A stretch of DNA of 64,000 bases from Flavobacterium sp. MK4S-17. GTDB lineage: Bacteria > Bacteroidota > Bacteroidia > Flavobacteriales > Flavobacteriaceae. This document shows, piece after piece, positions 8,827 to 17,499 of the stretch; positions within the stretch are counted from its first letter, which is position 1; each line of letters opens with the position of its first letter. Below the pieces are notes generated by a model. The model did no database searches, was not told where the DNA came from, and saw nothing but the letters and a program-made list of their open reading frames with translations. Made by a program: the position numbers and the translations under genes. Location: the NCBI RefSeq assembly GCF_009848495.1, contig NZ_WWEP01000013.1:124001-188000 (forward strand). The letters are read 5' to 3'.

Positions 8827-9789
8827 TTAAACCATCTGACCGCTAAATTTATCACGGTACATTTTGGGTGTCATACCCACAGTCCTTTTAAAAAGTGTCC
8901 TGAAGGTTTTAAGGTCATTATACCCCGATTCCAGCATTACCTCCATTATACTTTGCCTTGTATTTTCCAATAAATTTTTTGCAGCTTCAATACGGGTTTT
9001 CTGCAGGTATTCTATAGGTGTCATGCCAGTTACCTGCTTAAATCGCCTTGCAAGGTTGCGCCTGCTGGCAGGAATTTCAGTAATAATTTCTTCTATGGTA
9101 TTTGCTTTACCATAATGTTTTTTAATCTGCTCCTGTGCCTGCCTTACCAACTCATCCCCATGGTTCTCTGCAGGTGCAAAAGTACCGAAATAGGACTGCC
9201 TGTTCCTGTCCATATCCACCGAAAATAATTTTGCGGCTTTAACCGCTGTTTTACGGTTGCAGTAAATTTCCAGCAGCAGCATCATTAAATGAAAACTATT
9301 GGTAGCGCCACCACTGGTATATATACGGTCTTTTTCGGTTACTACAGCTTCAGTCTGCACCTGCACTTCCGGGAACATTTGCGAAAAGGCAGCCTCTGCA
9401 TTTATATGGGTGGTAGCCGGCCTGTTATTAAGCAGCCCTGTTGCTGCCAGCAAAAAAGCACCTGTACAATAACTGGCAACTGCTGCCCCGTTATTATATT
9501 GTTGTTGCAGCCATGGTATCCATACAAAGTTAAACTGTAAAGCAGCGGCAACGTCCTGCTTAAAGGCCGGGATAAATATCAGGTCGAAATAATCGTCTTT
9601 TTGAGGCACCAAAGGCGCATAGCCTGTATAAGAAGAAATATCATGCCCTTCATTATAAAGCAACTCTATTGTAAAAGGCGGCAGTTTACCTTCCTCTACA
9701 TAAAAGCGGTTGGCAGTTTCAAAAACATCAAGCATGGCGGCCACGCTCAGCAGCCTGTGCTCATGCGTTAATAATATACCCAGTTTCAT
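8827..9789 (-). CDS. GlxA-type transcriptional regulator (DJ-1/PfpI + AraC domains)
   Basis: A 320-residue regulator. The N-terminal ~180 residues have a DJ-1/PfpI-like fold with the nucleophile-elbow-like segment VASYCTGAFLLAATGLL (Cys near residue 105). The C-terminal part is an AraC helix-turn-helix domain containing PASRRNLARRFKQVTGMTPIEYLQKTRIEAAKNLL-type helices and ending GYNDLKTFRTLFKRTVGMTPKMYR. The family usually senses small metabolites. It is convergent with the response regulator (stop codons directly adjacent) and divergent from the DinB-DoxX-VOC operon, which is a plausible target. Confidence 0.9.
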   Translation of the reverse strand: MKLGILLTHEHRLLSVAAMLDVFETANRFYVEEGKLPPFTIELLYNEGHDISSYTGYAPLVPQKDDYFDLIFIPAFKQDVAAALQFNFVWIPWLQQQYNNGAAVASYCTGAFLLAATGLLNNRPATTHINAEAAFSQMFPEVQVQTEAVVTEKDRIYTSGGATNSFHLMMLLLEIYCNRKTAVKAAKLFSVDMDRNRQSYFGTFAPAENHGDELVRQAQEQIKKHYGKANTIEEIITEIPASRRNLARRFKQVTGMTPIEYLQKTRIEAAKNLLENTRQSIMEVMLESGYNDLKTFRTLFKRTVGMTPKMYRDKFSGQMV

Positions 9790-9810
9790 AAGCAGCCTGT
9801 TTTATGTAAC

Positions 9811-9818
9811 CAAATATA
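9811..9818 (-). promoter_or_regulatory. -7 promoter box for the GlxA-type regulator
   Basis: Reads TATATTTG on the minus strand, matching TAnnTTTG, 22 bases before the start codon. Confidence 0.5.
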
Positions 9819-9885
9819 ATGTTTTTGTCTTAAACACCCCCTTATATTGACCTTTTAGCCAACCCTTATTAAAAACAGTTTGTAT

Positions 9886-9893
9886 TAGCTTTG
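9886..9893 (+). promoter_or_regulatory. -7 promoter box for the DinB-DoxX-VOC operon
   Basis: TAGCTTTG matches TAnnTTTG and lies 17 bases before the DinB start codon. A -33 TTG at standard spacing is not obvious. Confidence 0.5.
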
Positions 9894-9910
9894 TTTTAAG
9901 CAAGTTAAAT

Positions 9911-10420
9911 ATGGAAAACACTATTACAAACAGCAGCAGGATTCAGGGTTTTATAACACTGTATGATTTGCATACCGATTATTTTGTAAATGCCCTTGAG
10001 GGCATTAGCGATACTGATGCGCATAAAAGGCATAACACAAAAGCAAACCATGTAGCGTGGCTGGCTGGCAGTGTGGTTCAGCAGCGGTTTGAGCTTGCCA
10101 ACAGCCTTGATTTTTCAGGTAACAGTAATTATACGCAACCGGCCGATGATTTATTTAAAGATAACAGGGGAATTATAGATGGGGCGGTTTATCCAACTAT
10201 TGCAGAATATATTGAACAATGGCAGCACATAACGCCTATACTGCGAAAATGTGTTACAGAAGCAGATGATGAAAAGCTGGATACCCTATATGAAATGCCG
10301 GGAATGCAATTCAGCTTTTATGATATTATTTCTTTTAATACATACCGCGAAGCCAATTGTATAGGACAAATTGCATTGTGGCGCAGGCTGTTAGGTTATT
10401 CTGCAATGAAATATGTGTAA
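9911..10420 (+). CDS. DinB family protein
   Basis: A 169-residue four-helix-bundle protein of the DinB/YfiT superfamily, whose members are metal-dependent thiol transferases or hydrolases, often stress-linked. Candidate metal-site histidines are in LHTDYF (near 20), NHVAWLAGSV (near 47) and the C-terminal region. The N-terminal helix ITLYDLHTDYFVNALEGIS and the NHVAWLAG segment are typical of the family. It is the first gene of a three-gene plus-strand operon (31 and 18 bases to the next genes). The substrate is unknown; a role in detoxification is inferred from its neighbours. Confidence 0.8.
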   Translation: MENTITNSSRIQGFITLYDLHTDYFVNALEGISDTDAHKRHNTKANHVAWLAGSVVQQRFELANSLDFSGNSNYTQPADDLFKDNRGIIDGAVYPTIAEYIEQWQHITPILRKCVTEADDEKLDTLYEMPGMQFSFYDIISFNTYREANCIGQIALWRRLLGYSAMKYV

Positions 10421-10451
10421 ATTTACCTAATAACCTAAAAACAAATTTATT

Positions 10452-10874
10452 ATGAAATCTTTACTTACACCTGTATCATTGCACACTGATTTAGCCACTT
10501 TATTAATAAGGCTTTTGTTTGGCGGCATGTTTATTTTTCATGGCTGGCCAAAATTATCCAACTACAGCGGTATGCTGGAAATGTTTGGCGACCCTATTGG
10601 TTTAGGCACCAAACTATCACTTATCCTGGTAATATTTGCCGAAGTTTTCTGTGGCATTTTTATCCTAATAGGCTTTGCCACGCGTTTTGCTGTTGTACCT
10701 ATTTTTATAACCATGCTGGTTGCATTTTTCGTGGCACACGCTAAAGACCCTTTTATGAATAAAATGATACCTTTTATTTACCTGTGGCTTTGCCTTGCCA
10801 TATTCCTGTTAGGCAGTGGAAGGTATTCGGTAGATAATCTCATTTTTAATAACAGGAACAAACAACAATTATAA
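10452..10874 (+). CDS. DoxX family membrane protein
   Basis: A 140-residue integral membrane protein with four predicted helices. It carries DoxX signatures: LLIRLLFGGMFIFHGWPKL near residues 17-35, and AEVFCGIFILIGFATRFAVVPIF near 63-85. DoxX proteins are small quinone-linked or redox-related membrane proteins; several take part in oxidative-stress protection. It lies 31 bases after the DinB gene and 18 bases before the VOC gene, in an apparent operon. The exact reaction is unknown. Confidence 0.88.
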   Translation: MKSLLTPVSLHTDLATLLIRLLFGGMFIFHGWPKLSNYSGMLEMFGDPIGLGTKLSLILVIFAEVFCGIFILIGFATRFAVVPIFITMLVAFFVAHAKDPFMNKMIPFIYLWLCLAIFLLGSGRYSVDNLIFNNRNKQQL

Positions 10875-10892
10875 ACTATAAAAACAAAAATC

Positions 10893-11354
10893 ATGAAATC
10901 AATCAACCCTTACCTTAACTTTAATGGTAATACCGAAGAAGTGTTTAACTTTTATAAAAAAGTGCTGGGTGGCGACTTTGCCCATGTAATGCGGTATAAA
11001 GATGTTCCAGCCGATGTGCCCATGGATGGATGCATAGACCCGGAAGGTGCAAAGCCTAGAGAAGACCTTTCGGAGAAAATTATGCACATAGCCCTAAGTT
11101 ATGGTAACAGTGTGCTTATGGGCAGTGATGTGCCACCGCATATGGAAAAGGTAAAAGCAGGCACTAATATTGCACTTAGCATAACTGTAGATAGCAAAGA
11201 GGAAGCCGATAGGGTATTTGCAGGCTTATCTGAAGGCGGAGTACAGATAATGCCAATGGCAGACGCTTTTTGGGGAGATTATTTCGGTATGCTGGTAGAT
11301 AAATTTGGCATACAGTGGATGGTTAGCTTTAGTACACAGGAATATATAAAGTAA
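10893..11354 (+). CDS. VOC family (PhnB-like) protein
   Basis: A 153-residue vicinal-oxygen-chelate protein close to the PhnB/YjdN group. It starts with INPYLNFNGNTEEVFNFYK, typical of that group. It contains a beta-alpha-beta-beta-beta repeat with KIMHIALSYGNSVLMGSD in the middle and ends in WGDYFGMLVDKFGIQWMVSF. PhnB-like proteins often act as dimers and many have lost an obvious catalytic role. It is the last gene of the DinB-DoxX-VOC operon. Confidence 0.88.
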   Translation: MKSINPYLNFNGNTEEVFNFYKKVLGGDFAHVMRYKDVPADVPMDGCIDPEGAKPREDLSEKIMHIALSYGNSVLMGSDVPPHMEKVKAGTNIALSITVDSKEEADRVFAGLSEGGVQIMPMADAFWGDYFGMLVDKFGIQWMVSFSTQEYIK

Positions 11355-11394
11355 ACAAGTCGGAAAATACAAGATATACCTGGAGACAACTTAA

Positions 11395-12219
11395 TTACCC
11401 TTCCCTGTAATTAATCATTCTTGCTACAATGCTGTACAATTTAGGGAAACGCTGGCGGAATTCAGCAGGCGTTTCAAAAAAATGTTCCAGTATAACGGCA
11501 ATAAACTCATACTGGTTGGTATAGGCATATTCCCTGAAATAGCCTGCATCAACCAGTTTTTCCCTGTTTAAAGGTTGTTGGAGATAACCCATTAACCTTG
11601 CAAACATATCATCATATATTACAGCCGACGAGCCCGGCCTGCGCAGTTTAGTGGAATCTATATGCAATACATGGGCAAATTCATGCAGTCCAAGGTTAAG
11701 GTTATCATTATCATACTGCAAACCTTCTGAAAAGTGCTTCCATGAAAACACCACTGCCCCAACACGGGGGTTAAATTCACCTTTGTGATAATCTTCACCA
11801 TTTGCCGATAAAAATGCATCAGGGTATAAAATTATTACTGAAAAAAGCTTTGATAAAAAGCTTCGCATGCCAAAAGTAAGCATAACAGCCGTTGCTGCTA
11901 TTTTCACTTTCATTTCTTCAGTTACTATCAAGCCATCCCGCCCTGCAAATTCATAGTGCTTTATAAAAACAGAAACCCGGTGCCTAAAATAATGCTTACG
12001 CTTTTCTGACAGTTTCCTATAAAACCGGAATTCATTTTCCAGTATAAAAATATGGCTGGGCTCCAACTGCCTTGATACAGGGTAAAAATGTACATATATC
12101 GGCCTGTTGAAAGCCATCATATACACAGGCTCTATCAGGTAATTGAAAATTAAAAAAAGTAGGATATACAAAATAAACATGCTCAGCAATAATGTAAGCA
12201 CTGCTGTAACTATTTCCAT
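11395..12219 (-). CDS. MtfA-like M90 family zinc metallopeptidase
   Basis: A 274-residue protein with one N-terminal membrane helix (about residues 4-28) followed by an M90 peptidase domain. The zinc motif HEFAHVLHID, an HExxH, is near residue 180. The downstream segment NQYEFIAVILEHFFETP supplies the conserved glutamate used by this family. E. coli MtfA is soluble and inactivates the Mlc repressor; the membrane-anchored form here is common in Bacteroidota, and its target is unknown. It follows the ureohydrolase by 21 bases and may share its transcript. Confidence 0.85.
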   Translation of the reverse strand: MEIVTAVLTLLLSMFILYILLFLIFNYLIEPVYMMAFNRPIYVHFYPVSRQLEPSHIFILENEFRFYRKLSEKRKHYFRHRVSVFIKHYEFAGRDGLIVTEEMKVKIAATAVMLTFGMRSFLSKLFSVIILYPDAFLSANGEDYHKGEFNPRVGAVVFSWKHFSEGLQYDNDNLNLGLHEFAHVLHIDSTKLRRPGSSAVIYDDMFARLMGYLQQPLNREKLVDAGYFREYAYTNQYEFIAVILEHFFETPAEFRQRFPKLYSIVARMINYREG

Positions 12220-12240
12220 AGGCTTATATCACGGGATGTA

Positions 12241-13326
12241 TTAAAAAGATATTTTACCGCCTACATCCATTTTATTATTCTTTGCAAGAATACCGCACAT
12301 GTGGAACAGCATCCTTGCGCCTACATTACCGTCCCAGTCATCATTTTCCCCAGGGGCAACTTCAACAAGGTCAAAGCCTATAATTTCTTTTCCGCTTTCG
12401 GCAAGCCTGCTGAATAAATAAGCTGCCTGCTCAAACGAAAAGCCTCCGGGCACAGGTGTTCCCGTATTTGGGCAGTACCATGGGTAAAGCCCGTCTATAT
12501 CAAAACTGATGCAAACCTTTTGAGGCAGTGCCTCAATTATCGCATCACATTGCTGCTTCCATGTCCGTCCTTCAAAACTCTCTGCCTTAAGGTCAGTATC
12601 GGTAAAAACTTTTACACGGCTGCCCTGCTCCTTAACCACATCTACTTCCTGCTGGCAGAAATCGCGTATGCCCACCTGCACTATTTTTGATATTTGAGGC
12701 AGTTGCAATGCGTTGTACATTATAGAAGCATGAGAATAGGTAAACCCTTCGTAAGCTATACGCAAATCCATGTGTGCATCAAGGTGAAGCAGCCCGAAAT
12801 TATCATGTTTTGAAGCAAGCGCTTCATAATAACCCAATGGTGTACTGTGGTCGCCACCCAAAAGCACAACCTTTTTACCCTGTTCCATCCAGTCCAGCAC
12901 CCGCTTCCTTAGCTGATCTTTAAACTCCCCGCATGCAATATTTATAGCATCAAGGTCTGCTTGCAGGGCCGCATCACCTGCTATATCCTTTCCACTTTCC
13001 AAGGCTTTAATAACAGGCTGTGCCATAGCTTTAAATTTTGCGCTGTTGGCTGCCCATTCATCAATTTGTGCGTTGGAATCAAAATAAATACCCTGCTTCC
13101 ATAATTCAGGAAATTCCTGGTGCTGCAAATCTACCTGAAAAGAGGCTTCAAGCACTGCTTCAGGCCCTTCCGAAGCTCCTGCACCATAACTCACAGTTAC
13201 TTCCCAGGGGGCAGGTACTACAATTATTTCACTCTCCTCTGCCGTAAAAGGCAGCCCGAATATACTTGCATCAGCCAAACCGGGCTGGCTTGGGTCAAAA
13301 CCTGCTATTTTTTGTTCTTTAGTCAT
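12241..13326 (-). CDS. Ureohydrolase (arginase/agmatinase/formimidoylglutamase family)
   Basis: A 361-residue ureohydrolase that should bind two Mn ions. All the metal motifs are present: GGDHS near residue 158, DAHMD near 182, and SFDIDG near 275 followed by the CPNTGTPVPGG loop. The family cleaves guanidino, amidino or formimino C-N bonds. Annotation as formimidoylglutamase or agmatinase would be common, but sequence reading alone cannot fix the substrate. It lies 49 bases downstream of kynureninase on the same strand, and no histidine or arginine degradation genes are nearby. That context raises the possibility of a role in tryptophan degradation. Confidence 0.85.
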   Translation of the reverse strand: MTKEQKIAGFDPSQPGLADASIFGLPFTAEESEIIVVPAPWEVTVSYGAGASEGPEAVLEASFQVDLQHQEFPELWKQGIYFDSNAQIDEWAANSAKFKAMAQPVIKALESGKDIAGDAALQADLDAINIACGEFKDQLRKRVLDWMEQGKKVVLLGGDHSTPLGYYEALASKHDNFGLLHLDAHMDLRIAYEGFTYSHASIMYNALQLPQISKIVQVGIRDFCQQEVDVVKEQGSRVKVFTDTDLKAESFEGRTWKQQCDAIIEALPQKVCISFDIDGLYPWYCPNTGTPVPGGFSFEQAAYLFSRLAESGKEIIGFDLVEVAPGENDDWDGNVGARMLFHMCGILAKNNKMDVGGKISF

Positions 13327-13375
13327 TTTTATATTATTTGTAAACCTGCTGTATCATTACAGGCTTGTTAAAGGG

Positions 13376-14668
13376 CTACTTTTTATGGGATAAAATACCC
13401 TCTTTAAGTATCTGCCCAAATTCATACATATCTTCATAGGAACAGTAAAAAGGAACCGGCGCCAGCCTTATTACATTAGGCTCCCTCCAGTCTGTTATTA
13501 CACCCTTTTTCATAAGGTAATCAAACAAAGCCCTGCCTTCACCATGCAGGTAAACCGAAAGCTGACAGGCACGTTCCTTCGGCTCGGCAGGTGTAATTAC
13601 CTCAAATGTACTATCTACCTCTTTATCAATTTCATGTAATATAAACTCAAGGTATGATGTTATGCAGTCGCGCTTTTGTATTAAAGCAGGCATTCCCACT
13701 TCATCAAACATTTCAACCGAAGCAAGATACGGTGCCAGTGACAATACCGGAAGATTACTCACCTGCCAGCCGTCAGCACCGCGCACAGGGTCAAAATCAG
13801 GCTCCATTAAAAAACGGCGGTCTTTGTTGTGCCCCCACCATCCTGAAAAGCGCGGAAGGTCAAGGTCATTATGGTGCATTTCGTGTACAAAAGCACCCGA
13901 TGCATTACCCGGCCCCGAATTCATGTACTTGTAACTGCACCATGCTGCAAAATCTACATTCCAGTTGTGCAGCTCCAAATGTATATTACCTGCAGCATGA
14001 GCCAAATCCCAACCCACATAGGCCCCGGCTGCCTGCCCTGCCTTTGTAATTTTTTCCATCTCGAAAACCTGGCCTGTATAGTAGTTTACACCACCCATAA
14101 GCACAAGGGCCAGCTCATCGCCCACTTCCTTAATTTTATCCAGTACATCTTCAGTACGGATGTTGTGCTCGCCGTCCCTGCGTTTTATTTCCACAATTGC
14201 TTCTTTCGGGTCATACCCATGAAAACAAACCTGGCTTTTAAGCATGTACTGGTCGCTTGGGAAAGCTTTTTCCTCACATAATATTTTAAACCTTTTAGGG
14301 GTAGGCCTATAAAATGAAACCATCAGCAGGTGAAGGTTTACGGTAAGCGTATTCATAACTGTAATTTCGCTGGGTAAAGCCCCTACTATTTTACTAAGCG
14401 GCCCTGCAAAGCGCTCGTGGTAATCCCACCAGGGTTTATCAGCATAAAAATGGCCTTCTACGGCAAGCCTGGCCCAATCGTCCATAACCTCATCAACATA
14501 GGCTTTAGTCCTCTTGGGTTGTAGCCCTAAAGAATTACCCGTAAAATAGATTACCTGCCTGCCATTGACATGCGGAAAAATAAATTCGTCCCTGTATTTT
14601 GCAAGTTTATCTTTGGCATCAAGCTGCCTGGCAAACTCACGTGTATTTTGAAATTCCATACTGCTCAT
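13376..14668 (-). CDS. kynU: Kynureninase
   Basis: A 430-residue PLP-dependent hydrolase that cleaves kynurenine or 3-hydroxykynurenine to anthranilate or 3-hydroxyanthranilate plus alanine. The N-terminal FTGNSLGLQP motif, the DLAHAAGN segment that holds the PLP pyridine, and the Schiff-base lysine in AWCSYKYMNSGPG (near 245) are all present. FSGWWGH and the C-terminal GVITDWREPNVIRLAPVPFYCSYED region are diagnostic. It is likely the first gene of an operon with the ureohydrolase. Other kynurenine-pathway genes are not in this window. Confidence 0.93.
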   Translation of the reverse strand: MSSMEFQNTREFARQLDAKDKLAKYRDEFIFPHVNGRQVIYFTGNSLGLQPKRTKAYVDEVMDDWARLAVEGHFYADKPWWDYHERFAGPLSKIVGALPSEITVMNTLTVNLHLLMVSFYRPTPKRFKILCEEKAFPSDQYMLKSQVCFHGYDPKEAIVEIKRRDGEHNIRTEDVLDKIKEVGDELALVLMGGVNYYTGQVFEMEKITKAGQAAGAYVGWDLAHAAGNIHLELHNWNVDFAAWCSYKYMNSGPGNASGAFVHEMHHNDLDLPRFSGWWGHNKDRRFLMEPDFDPVRGADGWQVSNLPVLSLAPYLASVEMFDEVGMPALIQKRDCITSYLEFILHEIDKEVDSTFEVITPAEPKERACQLSVYLHGEGRALFDYLMKKGVITDWREPNVIRLAPVPFYCSYEDMYEFGQILKEGILSHKK

Positions 14669-14714
14669 TTTGTTGGGACGTAAAAATAAACAAATTAAAA
14701 AACATGATAAAATG

Positions 14715-14743
14715 AAAAAATCCTGCTAATAGCAGGATTTTTT
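14715..14743 (-). terminator. Intrinsic terminator after queA
   Basis: A perfect hairpin TCCTGCT-AAT-AGCAGGA, extended by A-T pairs, with A/T runs on both sides. On the minus strand it ends in six U's, 21 bases past the queA stop codon. It also insulates kynU. Confidence 0.85.
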
Positions 14744-14763
14744 TTATAAAAAGTGCATTTATA

Positions 14764-15813
14764 TTATAATATCAGCATAGCATCGCCATAAGTATAAAAG
14801 CGGTACTGCTCTTTTACTGCTTCCTCATAAGCCTTTTTCATCAGGTCGTGGCCCATAAAGGCAGAAATCATCATCAGTAAAGTAGATTTTGGCGTATGGA
14901 AATTAGTTATCATACAGTCTGCCACGCTAAAGTCATACGGAGGGAAAATAAATTTATTTGTCCACCCCACATAAGGATTAAGTGTTTTTTGCGAAGAAAC
15001 GGAACTTTCCATGGCACGCATTGTTGTAGTGCCTACTGCACAAACCTTTTTCTTGCCCAGTTTTGCCTTATTTACAATATCACATGCCTGTTGTGTTATA
15101 ATAAGCTCCTCCGAATCCATTTTATGTTTTGAAAGGTCTTCTACCTCAACTGGATTAAAAGTGCCCAAGCCTACGTGTAATGTTATCTCGGCAAAATCAA
15201 TACCTTTTATTTCCAGCCTCTTTAAAAGGTGTTTGGAAAAATGCAATCCGGCTGTAGGTGCGGCTACTGCCCCTTCTTCTTTGGCATAAATAGTCTGGTA
15301 ACGTTCTGCATCTTCCGGTACTACTTCCCTATTAATATATTTAGGTATGGGTGTTTCGCCCAACTCTGTAAGCTTGCTCCTGAATTCCTCATAGGAACCA
15401 TCATATAAAAAACGAAGCGTCCTTCCACGTGAAGTTGTATTATCAATAACCTCAGCCACTAACGAATCATCATCGCCAAAATACAGTTTATTCCCTATCC
15501 TTATCTTTCTGGCAGGATCTACAAGAACATCCCAAAGGCGCTGCTCAGAATTAAGTTCCCTTAAAAGGAAAACTTCAATCCTTGCCCCGGTTTTTTCCTT
15601 ATTGCCATATAAACGAGCAGGAAAAACCTTGGTATTATTAAGCACCATTACATCTCCCTCATCAAAATAATCCAATACATCCTTAAACAGCTTGTGCTCT
15701 ATAGTTTTAGTTTTCCTGTCAACTACCATAAGGCGTGCTTCGTCCCTGTTTTCGGCCGGGTATTCAGCAAGTAGTTCTTTTGGCAGGTTGAAGTTAAAAT
15801 TTGATAATTTCAT
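14764..15813 (-). CDS. queA: S-adenosylmethionine:tRNA ribosyltransferase-isomerase
   Basis: A 349-residue enzyme that transfers and isomerises the ribose of SAM onto 7-aminomethyl-7-deazaguanine in tRNA, giving epoxyqueuosine. Family motifs are clear: [15 protein letters not shown] near residue 20, [16 protein letters not shown] near 55, AAPTAGLHF near 185, [13 protein letters not shown] near 210, and the C-terminal [19 protein letters not shown]. The length is normal. It appears to be a single-gene unit with its own promoter box and terminator. Confidence 0.96.
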   Translation of the reverse strand: MKLSNFNFNLPKELLAEYPAENRDEARLMVVDRKTKTIEHKLFKDVLDYFDEGDVMVLNNTKVFPARLYGNKEKTGARIEVFLLRELNSEQRLWDVLVDPARKIRIGNKLYFGDDDSLVAEVIDNTTSRGRTLRFLYDGSYEEFRSKLTELGETPIPKYINREVVPEDAERYQTIYAKEEGAVAAPTAGLHFSKHLLKRLEIKGIDFAEITLHVGLGTFNPVEVEDLSKHKMDSEELIITQQACDIVNKAKLGKKKVCAVGTTTMRAMESSVSSQKTLNPYVGWTNKFIFPPYDFSVADCMITNFHTPKSTLLMMISAFMGHDLMKKAYEEAVKEQYRFYTYGDAMLIL

Positions 15814-15866
15814 GTGTTTTTATCTTTAATTTTTAAGCGTAAAAGGTTACGCTAATTAATTGCGTG

Positions 15867-15874
15867 CAAATATA
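15867..15874 (-). promoter_or_regulatory. -7 promoter box for queA
   Basis: Reads TATATTTG on the minus strand, matching TAnnTTTG, about 54 bases before the queA start codon. Confidence 0.5.
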
Positions 15875-15938
15875 CTATCGTTAAAGAGGCGTTGTCAAGT
15901 GTTTTACGATATATTTTGCAACAAGCTTTAAATAAGCA

Positions 15939-17171
15939 CTAACTTACCTGACTAACGGTAAAACCAATTTTTTGCAGGTCATTCCAAAATGCAGGATATG
16001 ACTTCGAAACTACTCCGGCATCTTTTATTATAACTGTAGTTTTCACAGCCAATGGTGCAAAGGCCATTGCCATACGGTGATCATTATAAGTATTTACCCC
16101 TACATTTTTCAAAAGCCCATTTGTACCCGTACTTAAAACAAGGCTGTTATCAGTTATGGTTACCTTAGCCCCAAATTTTTCCATTTCATTTTTTAGAGCC
16201 TGGAGCCTGTCGGTTTCTTTTATTCTTAAGGTATGAAGTCCGTTTAAATTGCAGTTGATACCTAAACCAAGACAGGTTACTGCAATTGTTTGTGCCAAAT
16301 CGGGTGTAGTATTTAAATTAAGGTTAATATTTAAAGGCACATCATTTCTGATTTTCGAAATTGAAATACCCTCATTATCAAAAGTTGTTTCAACTCCAAA
16401 ATTCTTATAAATATCTTTTAATGCACTATCGCCCTGAATGCTGTCCTCCCGAAAAGATGCAAGGTTTATTACAGTACCAACAGGTGATAATGCCACTATT
16501 GAATAATAATATGATGCGGAACTCCAATCACTTTCCACAGTCAGGGTTTGCTGTGGCAGTTGGTTTTGTGGCTTAACTCTAATTGTATTGCCGATAAAAC
16601 TGTATGATATTCCTGCCCGTGCTAATAGGGAGAGTGTCATCTCAATATAAGGAAGGGATGTAATTTCTCCCTTTAAATTTATTTCAAGCCCGTTTTGCAG
16701 TGATGGGGCTATAAGCAGCAATGCTGTGATATACTGGCTGCTGGTATCTGCACTTATATTAACTTTATTTGCGTTAATATACTTGCCCGTAATTTTTAAT
16801 GGCGGGTATCCTTCTCTTTCAGCATACTGAATGTCAGCACCTATACTTTTAAGGGCATCTACTAAAATACCGATAGGGCGCTCTTTCATTCGCGGTGAAC
16901 CCGTTAAAAGTACCTTTGATCCTTGCTTAACAGCAAAGTAAGCCGTAAGAAACCGCATAGCTGTGCCTGCATGATGCACATCAATAATATCTTTGGCCCC
17001 ATTCAATGCATTGCGCATTGCAATACTATCGTCAGAATATGAGGCGTTATTTATAGCTATTCCGGGAAAAAGAGCCTGAAGCAATAACAGCCTGTTAGTT
17101 TCACTTTTAGAGCCTGATACTTTTATAAAACTGTTAGCAATCTGCTTATCAAGTGAAACAATACAGTCCAT
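15939..17171 (-). CDS. aroA: 3-phosphoshikimate 1-carboxyvinyltransferase (EPSP synthase)
   Basis: A 410-residue EPSP synthase joining shikimate-3-phosphate and PEP, the sixth step of the shikimate pathway. It has the two-domain inside-out barrel pattern: KVSGSKSETNRLLLLQAL at the N terminus, HAGTAMRFLTAYFA and LTGSPRMKERPIGILVDAL near residues 65-105, TSSQYITALLLIAP near 142, and the C-terminal LRIKETDRLQAL and NDHRMAMAFAPLA. It is divergent from the bacterial consensus, as is common in Flavobacteria. Its ATG overlaps the stop of the preceding MazG-like gene by one base, so the two are co-translated. Confidence 0.93.
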   Translation of the reverse strand: MDCIVSLDKQIANSFIKVSGSKSETNRLLLLQALFPGIAINNASYSDDSIAMRNALNGAKDIIDVHHAGTAMRFLTAYFAVKQGSKVLLTGSPRMKERPIGILVDALKSIGADIQYAEREGYPPLKITGKYINANKVNISADTSSQYITALLLIAPSLQNGLEINLKGEITSLPYIEMTLSLLARAGISYSFIGNTIRVKPQNQLPQQTLTVESDWSSASYYYSIVALSPVGTVINLASFREDSIQGDSALKDIYKNFGVETTFDNEGISISKIRNDVPLNINLNLNTTPDLAQTIAVTCLGLGINCNLNGLHTLRIKETDRLQALKNEMEKFGAKVTITDNSLVLSTGTNGLLKNVGVNTYNDHRMAMAFAPLAVKTTVIIKDAGVVSKSYPAFWNDLQKIGFTVSQVS

Positions 17172-17497
17172 TACTTTAATTTTTCATTATTATGGTGCCT
17201 GTCGTGGTCACGTTTAGATTTTAAATCCATCTTCCTGTCAAAAGCCTGCTGAAGGTCAACACCTGTTTGGTTGGCAAGGCAAAGCACCACAAATACCACA
17301 TCGGCAAGTTCCTCGCCTAAGTCTTTATCTTTATCACTTTCTTTTTCACTCTGCTCCCCATACCGGCGTGCTATTATACGGGCCACTTCACCCACCTCCT
17401 CTGTCAGTTGGGCCATATTGGTAAGCTCGTTAAAATAACGTACTCCATGTTTTTTTATCCAGTTATCAACTTCCTGCTGCGCGTTTTTTATATCCAT
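17171..17497 (-). CDS. MazG-like nucleotide pyrophosphohydrolase
   Basis: A 108-residue all-alpha NTP pyrophosphohydrolase. It carries the MazG metal-binding pattern: EEVGEVARIIARRYGE near residues 33-48, then EELADVVFVVLCLANQTGVDL near 64-84, supplying the ExxE and ExxD acidic residues. Such proteins hydrolyse noncanonical or excess NTPs. It is the upstream partner of aroA (1-base overlap) and begins 3 bases after the stop of the DUF3857 gene, so the minus-strand run from 21349 to 15939 could be one transcript. Confidence 0.88.
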   Translation of the reverse strand: MDIKNAQQEVDNWIKKHGVRYFNELTNMAQLTEEVGEVARIIARRYGEQSEKESDKDKDLGEELADVVFVVLCLANQTGVDLQQAFDRKMDLKSKRDHDRHHNNEKLK

Positions 17498-17499
17498 TT

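Noticed and set aside
13654..14281. Several overlapping plus-strand frames of 90-136 residues opposite kynU.
   Set aside because: They are antisense shadows of a well-supported kynureninase; composition is not protein-like.
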